This document shows positions 6,412-9,977 of a stretch of 9,977 nt of DNA, in pieces; position 1 is the stretch's first letter; the number at the start of each line of letters is the position of its first letter. The DNA is taken from the NCBI GenBank assembly GCA_002347185.1, contig DDXK01000091.1:30665-40641 (forward strand). Direction: 5' to 3'. The notes below the pieces were generated by a model that did not search any database, had not been told where the DNA came from, and saw nothing but the letters and a program-made list of their open reading frames with translations. Source of the DNA: Desulfobulbaceae bacterium UBA2262 (GTDB lineage Bacteria > Desulfobacterota > Desulfobulbia > Desulfobulbales > Desulfurivibrionaceae). The translations under genes were made by a program, and so were the position numbers.

Positions 6412-7293
6412 ATGCGCAGCCATGGACGGAATGAAAAAAAGGTGCTCTTGGGATTTTTCCTGCTGCTTTGCGGTCTTTTCTGCGCGGCAGCCCAGGGGGT
6501 TGCCGCCGATTGCAAGGCCCTGGCCGAGAAGGTGAGGAAGGAGCAGAGCCTGGTGGCCAAAAGGGATCTGCTTGCCGCCGCGGTCAAGGAATGCGGCAAC
6601 GATGCGGAAATCAACTACATGTATGGCTACTCCCTGGAGCGGTTGCGCAAGTATGACGAGGCCCTGAAGTACTACGCCAGCGCCACGGCTTTGGACAGGA
6701 AGTACGCCAAGGCCTTTTTCAGCATGGGCGATGTGTACATGAACCTCGATCAGGTGGCCAATGCGGTCACCGCCTATGAAAAGGGGTTGAACGTCGAGCC
6801 CGGGGATAAGAGGGCCGGGAAATCGCTGGAGTCGGCCCGGATCAAGTTGAAGGCGCTGCGCGGCGAGTCGGTCAGCACCGAGGAAGCCGCCACCGTGCTG
6901 ATCGCCGAAAAGTCCAAGGAGCGCGAGCTCACCCCCATGGAGGCGACCATACTCAGGCTGCTGATCCTTTTCCCTGGCAAATCCGTCGAGCTGCCGGAGG
7001 AGGGAAGCGATCAGTTGAGCCTGGTGGCGGTGCGCGCCCTGAACAGCCCCGAATTGAAGAATGCCGTTTTCGAGGTTTCGGGAAACACCGACGATACTGG
7101 CGAAAAGGCCGCCAATCTTGCCCTGTCCCGCAAGCGGGCGGAGGCGGTCCGGGATTTTCTCGTGGAGAATTACAGGGTCGATGCCAAGCGGCTGAAGGTG
7201 GCTGCCTACGGCGAGGCGCAGCCCCTGGTTCCCAATTCCACGGAACAGAACAGATCCATGAACAATCGGGTTGAGTTCAAGCGGCTCAAGTAG
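6412..7293 (+). CDS. Exported TPR protein with OmpA-type peptidoglycan-binding domain
   Basis: This 293-residue protein has a signal peptide (hydrophobic residues 11-30, probable cleavage after AQGVAA near 32). It continues with two to three tetratricopeptide-type helical repeats (about 66-135, including LRKYDEALKYYASATALDRK), a charged linker, and an OmpA C-terminal domain (about 195-293). The OmpA part has SGNTDDTGE, with Asp227 at the diaminopimelate-contacting position, LSRKRAEAVRDFL with Arg242 fifteen residues later as in E. coli OmpA, and the end NNRVEFKRL. It should lie in the periplasm or at the outer membrane, bind peptidoglycan and use the TPRs to hold a partner. Cys34 and Cys61 could form a disulfide. 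I prefer the ATG at 6412, preceded by AAGGGTGAG, over the in-frame ATG at 6391, which lacks a ribosome site. It may be co-transcribed with the heme sensor 74 bases upstream. Confidence 0.9.
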   Translation: MRSHGRNEKKVLLGFFLLLCGLFCAAAQGVAADCKALAEKVRKEQSLVAKRDLLAAAVKECGNDAEINYMYGYSLERLRKYDEALKYYASATALDRKYAKAFFSMGDVYMNLDQVANAVTAYEKGLNVEPGDKRAGKSLESARIKLKALRGESVSTEEAATVLIAEKSKERELTPMEATILRLLILFPGKSVELPEEGSDQLSLVAVRALNSPELKNAVFEVSGNTDDTGEKAANLALSRKRAEAVRDFLVENYRVDAKRLKVAAYGEAQPLVPNSTEQNRSMNNRVEFKRLK

Positions 7294-7309
7294 GCGGGGA
7301 AAAGTTCAC

Positions 7310-7353
7310 GCTCAATAAAAAAGGGGCCTTGCAAGGCCCCTTTTTTATTGAGC
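7310..7353. terminator. Perfect 44-bp palindromic bidirectional terminator
   Basis: Positions 7310-7331 are perfectly complementary to 7332-7353, with GGGGCCTTGCAAGGCCCC at the centre flanked by A6 on the left and T6 on the right. Read from either strand this gives a GC stem followed by a T tract, the layout of a two-way rho-independent terminator. It lies 17 bases past the OmpA-type gene stop and 24 bases past the stop of the converging roadblock gene. Confidence 0.93.
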
Positions 7354-7377
7354 TCCCTCAGCTCCCTCAGCTCCCTT
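7351..7377. repeat. Three tandem 9-bp repeats directly after the roadblock gene stop
   Basis: AGCTCCCTC is repeated at 7351-7359 and 7360-7368, with a third copy AGCTCCCTT at 7369-7377. The array abuts the minus-strand TGA (7378-7380) and its first 3 bases overlap the palindrome. In the minus-strand frame it would read KGAEGAEGAQ before a TAA at 7345-7347. It may be a slippage product or a small readthrough tail. Confidence 0.8.
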
Positions 7378-8025
7378 TCAGCCCAGAAGCCGGGCGGTCT
7401 GCGTCCGGAACTCCTTTTCCAGGGCCTCGTCCCCGATTTCCTTGCAGAAGGCCGCCACCAGCTCCGGGAAGCGTGCCTTCCCGCATTCGCCGGCCTGCAG
7501 CCATTTTTCCACCGTTTCCTTGACGATCATCGCGGCAATGGGGCCGATGGCCCTGGCCAGGGCGTCCTGGAAGACGGGAATGGCGCTCTTGAGCGGTTCT
7601 TCCTTTTCCGCCTCGGCAAAGCTCTTCACGCCGGCTTTTTTTGCCGAGGGCGCCTTCAGGGCCAGCTCCGGATTCGCCCGGATCCGTTCAACCGCCTGGG
7701 CCATTTCGCCCAGCAGCATGTTGCTGGTCATGTTGATCAGGGGGAAATTGGCGTCCGGCGCGCAGAGGATCACCAGGGAGGAGTCGGCGAGCAGGTGTTT
7801 CGCCACCACCATGGTCCCCTGAAAGAGCATCTCCACCGAATTGACGCTCAGATGGCAGGAGGCGTTCATCTTGAAGATGCGTTCCAGCGAGCCCTCCAGC
7901 TGTTTCAGTATCTCATGGGTATAGCCTTTCGGTACATCGGAAAAGGTGACATCCGGCTTGCCCGCATAGATGAAAACCCCCTGTACCCCCGGGAGCATCT
8001 TGATTTCCTGCAACAGTTCATCCAT
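7378..8025 (-). CDS. Roadblock/LC7-like regulatory protein with helical C-terminal domain
   Basis: This 215-residue protein starts at the ATG complementary to 8023-8025, with GGAG 8 bases upstream. Residues about 1-118 have the alternating strand/helix pattern of a roadblock/LC7 domain: LPGVQGVFIYAGKPD, then VEMLFQGTMVVAKHLLADSS and LVILCAPDANFPLINMTSNM. After a charged Lys/Glu linker (about 122-143), residues about 145-215 form a helical region with AIGPIAAMIVKETVEKWL, reminiscent of the GPIA-containing helical domain (DUF8082-like) found after signalling modules. Roadblock proteins of the MglB type act on small Ras-like GTPases, but no GTPase gene is in view. It lies 15 bases after the response regulator gene and is almost certainly co-transcribed with it. 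Domain assignment is by eye; the role in controlling the upstream ATPase is inferred. Confidence 0.8.
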   Translation of the reverse strand: MDELLQEIKMLPGVQGVFIYAGKPDVTFSDVPKGYTHEILKQLEGSLERIFKMNASCHLSVNSVEMLFQGTMVVAKHLLADSSLVILCAPDANFPLINMTSNMLLGEMAQAVERIRANPELALKAPSAKKAGVKSFAEAEKEEPLKSAIPVFQDALARAIGPIAAMIVKETVEKWLQAGECGKARFPELVAAFCKEIGDEALEKEFRTQTARLLG

Positions 8026-8040
8026 GATCAGTGCTCCTTC

Positions 8041-9165
8041 TTAGGCCTGGGCCTGGGCAAGGGCCGGGGCGATGCTTGCCATGATTTTCGTCGGAGAAAC
8101 CTCTGCCTGCATCTCGATTCCCACCGAGAGGTTGGGGCCGGGCAGAATGAGGAGTTTTTCGCCCTGTTCCTGGGTGAGCATGATATGTCCCGGGAGGTTT
8201 GTCTGGCCAAGGATGGCGCGGATTTTGTCGGCGGCCATGGCAACGTAGGTGACAAAGGTCTTGAACTCCTTGTTGTCGATGTTCTTCTGGCTCTTCACGG
8301 AGCCGTCGCCACCCACGACGATCATGCGGATGATGCCGACGGTGGTGTTGAGCTTGTGTTCGAGGACGTGCATGGGGTCGTCGCTGAGCTCCGGAGGCAT
8401 CTCCAATGGTGGGGGCGGGGCGGTGGCGAAGTCGAGGTCGTCGAGCTGGTCGAGCTCGTCTCCCGCCGGAGCGCCTCCCTCCTTGGCCATTTTTTCAGCC
8501 CGCTCGTCGCTGAGGCGCGCGCCTTCGATGAGGATGAAGCCCAGAGGGACTTCAATGGTCCGCTTCCGGTTCTGGCAGAAGTTGTAGATTTCGATCTCGG
8601 CCTGTTCCCAGCTGATGATTTCAAAGGCGGCATCGAGCCCTTCGATCGGCTCGGTGTAGGCATTGATCAACTCGCCGTTCTGGAAAAAAAGCAGGCCGGT
8701 GCGGGCGCCGGATTTGGCCATGATGGTGCAGGTTTTTTTGTCAAGCTCCAGGAGCTGGAGGAAGGAGGGCAGGGAGATTCCGCTCACATGGCCCTTGAAG
8801 CCGGCCTTCAGCCCCTCCTGGATTTTTTCGAGGAGCTGCCCGAAATCGATGGGCTTTTCGATGTACTGAAAAGCCCCCATGTTCATGAGGCGATCTTCCA
8901 TCTCCGGAGTTCCGAAGGCGGTCATGGCGATAACCGGCACGATGTTGCTCAGCCGGCTCATCTGGCTCACCAGCTGAAAACCGTCCATCACCGGCATCTT
9001 CAGGTCGGTGACCAGAAGGGAGATGGCCTGGTTCTGCAGGATCTCCAGGGCTTCCTTGCCGTTTCCGGCGGTGATGACCTGGAAGGTGTCGGCATGCTCC
9101 TTGAACATGTCCTGCAGGCTCAGGATGAAGCCCTGGTCGTCATCGACGATCAATACTTTTTTCAT
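8041..9165 (-). CDS. Response regulator: CheY-like receiver, PATAN (DUF4388) domain, roadblock-like C-terminus
   Basis: This 374-residue protein begins MKKVLIVDDD. The receiver domain (about 1-120) keeps the acidic pair at Asp8-Asp10, the phospho-acceptor Asp54 in VTDLKMPVMDGF, Thr82 in AMTAFG and Lys104 in IEKP. Residues about 122-220 match the PATAN/DUF4388 type: GHVSGISLPSFLQLLELDKK, TGLLFFQNGELINAYT and a terminal helix. An acidic and polyproline linker (about 225-262) leads to a roadblock-like domain (about 265-368) with TVGIIRMIVVGGDGSV. There is no DNA-binding domain, so output is probably by protein contact. PATAN response regulators in cyanobacteria are known to control type IV pilus motility and to contact the PilB motor; a GspE/PilB ATPase is encoded immediately upstream. 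The start ATG (complement of 9163-9165) has GAGG 8 bases before it. The cognate kinase is unknown; the kinase at 4206-5327 is a candidate by proximity only. Confidence 0.9.
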   Translation of the reverse strand: MKKVLIVDDDQGFILSLQDMFKEHADTFQVITAGNGKEALEILQNQAISLLVTDLKMPVMDGFQLVSQMSRLSNIVPVIAMTAFGTPEMEDRLMNMGAFQYIEKPIDFGQLLEKIQEGLKAGFKGHVSGISLPSFLQLLELDKKTCTIMAKSGARTGLLFFQNGELINAYTEPIEGLDAAFEIISWEQAEIEIYNFCQNRKRTIEVPLGFILIEGARLSDERAEKMAKEGGAPAGDELDQLDDLDFATAPPPPLEMPPELSDDPMHVLEHKLNTTVGIIRMIVVGGDGSVKSQKNIDNKEFKTFVTYVAMAADKIRAILGQTNLPGHIMLTQEQGEKLLILPGPNLSVGIEMQAEVSPTKIMASIAPALAQAQA

Positions 9166-9222
9166 GGCGTTGGCCTCGCTGCGCTGCGGTTGATGCGTCT
9201 GGTAAACAAGAATCCCGTTCCT

Positions 9223-9977
9223 TTACTTGATGCAGGCTGCCCGGACCTGCAGCAGGTCGGTGTGGCCCTGGAGCACCTTGCGGATGCCATCCTGCTTGAG
9301 GGTGAGCATGCCGCCTTCCTGGCCGGCGCCGCGGATTTCCATGATCGGGGCGTTTTTGACAATCAGAAGCTTGAGCTGATCGCTGACGGTCAGGAGTTCG
9401 TGGATGGCAAGCCGGCCCAGGTAGCCGCTGTTTTTGCATTTTCCGCAGCCCACCGGTCTGTAGAGGCTGCCGGCCTCGATTTCCGCCCTGGTCAGGGGCG
9501 CAAGGGGGTGGGGACCATATTCGCTGATGAGCAATTCCTTTTCCTGCTCGTCCGGCTGGTAGGCCTCCCGGCAGTGCGGGCAGAGACGGCGCACCAGGCG
9601 CTGGGCCAGAATGCCGAGCAGGGAGTCGGAAAAGTTGAAAGGGTCGATCCCCATGCCCAGCAGCCTGGTCACCGTTTCCGGCGCCGAGTTGGTGTGCAGG
9701 GTCGAGAAGACCAGATGGCCGGTGAGGGCGGCCTCGATGACGATTTCCGCGGTTTCCTCGTCGCGGGTTTCGCCGACCATGATGATATCGGGGTCGGCAC
9801 GGAGAAAGGCGCGCAGGATGCGGGCGAAATCAAGACCGATCTTCTTTTCCACCTGCACCTGGCGGAGGCCGTCCTGGACGATTTCCACCGGATCCTCGAC
9901 GGTCCAGATCTTCTTGTCCGGGCGGTTGACGTAGTTGAGCGCGCTGTGCAGGGTGGTGGTCTTGCCGGAGCCGGTGG
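9223..9977 (-). CDS. GspE/PilB-family secretion or type IV pilus ATPase, C-terminal 251 residues (5' end outside window)
   Basis: The gene enters from the right edge exactly at its Walker A loop (TGSGKTTT) and ends at TAA complementary to 9223-9225. It then shows the Asp box WTVEDPVE, Walker B with DPDIIMVGETRDEETAEI, the His box LTGHLVFSTLHTNSAPETVTRLL, and the tetracysteine zinc motif CPHC and CGKC that marks the GspE/PilB branch and is normally absent from retraction ATPases such as PilT. All visible catalytic motifs are intact. It should power assembly of a type IV pilus or type II secretion pseudopilus at the cytoplasmic face of the inner membrane. The missing N-terminus prevents a choice between PilB and GspE; the PATAN and roadblock genes behind it (57 bases to the next start codon) favour a pilus or motility link. 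The short extension ending RAACIK is ordinary. Confidence 0.93.
   Translation of the reverse strand, partial: TGSGKTTTLHSALNYVNRPDKKIWTVEDPVEIVQDGLRQVQVEKKIGLDFARILRAFLRADPDIIMVGETRDEETAEIVIEAALTGHLVFSTLHTNSAPETVTRLLGMGIDPFNFSDSLLGILAQRLVRRLCPHCREAYQPDEQEKELLISEYGPHPLAPLTRAEIEAGSLYRPVGCGKCKNSGYLGRLAIHELLTVSDQLKLLIVKNAPIMEIRGAGQEGGMLTLKQDGIRKVLQGHTDLLQVRAACIK

Overview
This GC-rich window carries nine protein genes or gene fragments and looks like a chromosomal stretch of a Gram-negative anaerobe, most probably from the deltaproteobacterial/Desulfobacterota group. That placement is inference from the gene mix: exported rhodaneses, a heme-binding DUF3365 sensor, an OmpA-type peptidoglycan-binding protein, and a GspE/PilB ATPase beside a PATAN response regulator. 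No rRNA, tRNA, CRISPR array or insertion sequence was seen.

Layout. Positions 1-326 (minus) are the 5' part of a tryptophan synthase beta chain gene. Divergent from it is a plus-strand group of exported rhodaneses: a single-domain protein (597-1019), then a two-domain protein (1062-1821) whose reading frame is broken by one extra base in the C run at 1273-1275. A doubtful 51-codon ORF and a clear hairpin terminator (2066-2096) follow. A 547-residue minus-strand protein (2209-3852) matches no family I can name firmly, but its C-terminal half has His-rich and strand/helix features like the HIT/GalT superfamily. A 353-bp divergent spacer with a strong stem-loop leads to a soluble PAS-type histidine kinase (4206-5327). 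Next, behind its own promoter-like region, is a membrane sensor with a DUF3365 c-type heme domain and HAMP but no output domain (5468-6337), then an exported TPR-OmpA protein (6412-7293).

A perfect 44-bp palindrome (7310-7353) terminates this block and also the converging minus-strand block. The minus-strand block reads, in transcription order, GspE/PilB-type ATPase (9977-9223, 5' end cut by the window), a response regulator with REC, PATAN/DUF4388 and roadblock-like parts (9165-8041), and a small roadblock/LC7-like protein (8025-7378).

How the genes may work together. The minus-strand block looks like a motor ATPase with its own phosphorylation-controlled and roadblock-type regulators, plausibly controlling type IV pilus or secretion activity. 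The kinase and the heme sensor lie next to each other and are complementary: one has catalysis but no membrane sensor, the other has a sensor but no catalysis. They may form a split redox-sensing pathway, and the PATAN regulator is the only receiver protein in view. The rhodaneses point to periplasmic sulfur handling. These links are inference from position and domains.
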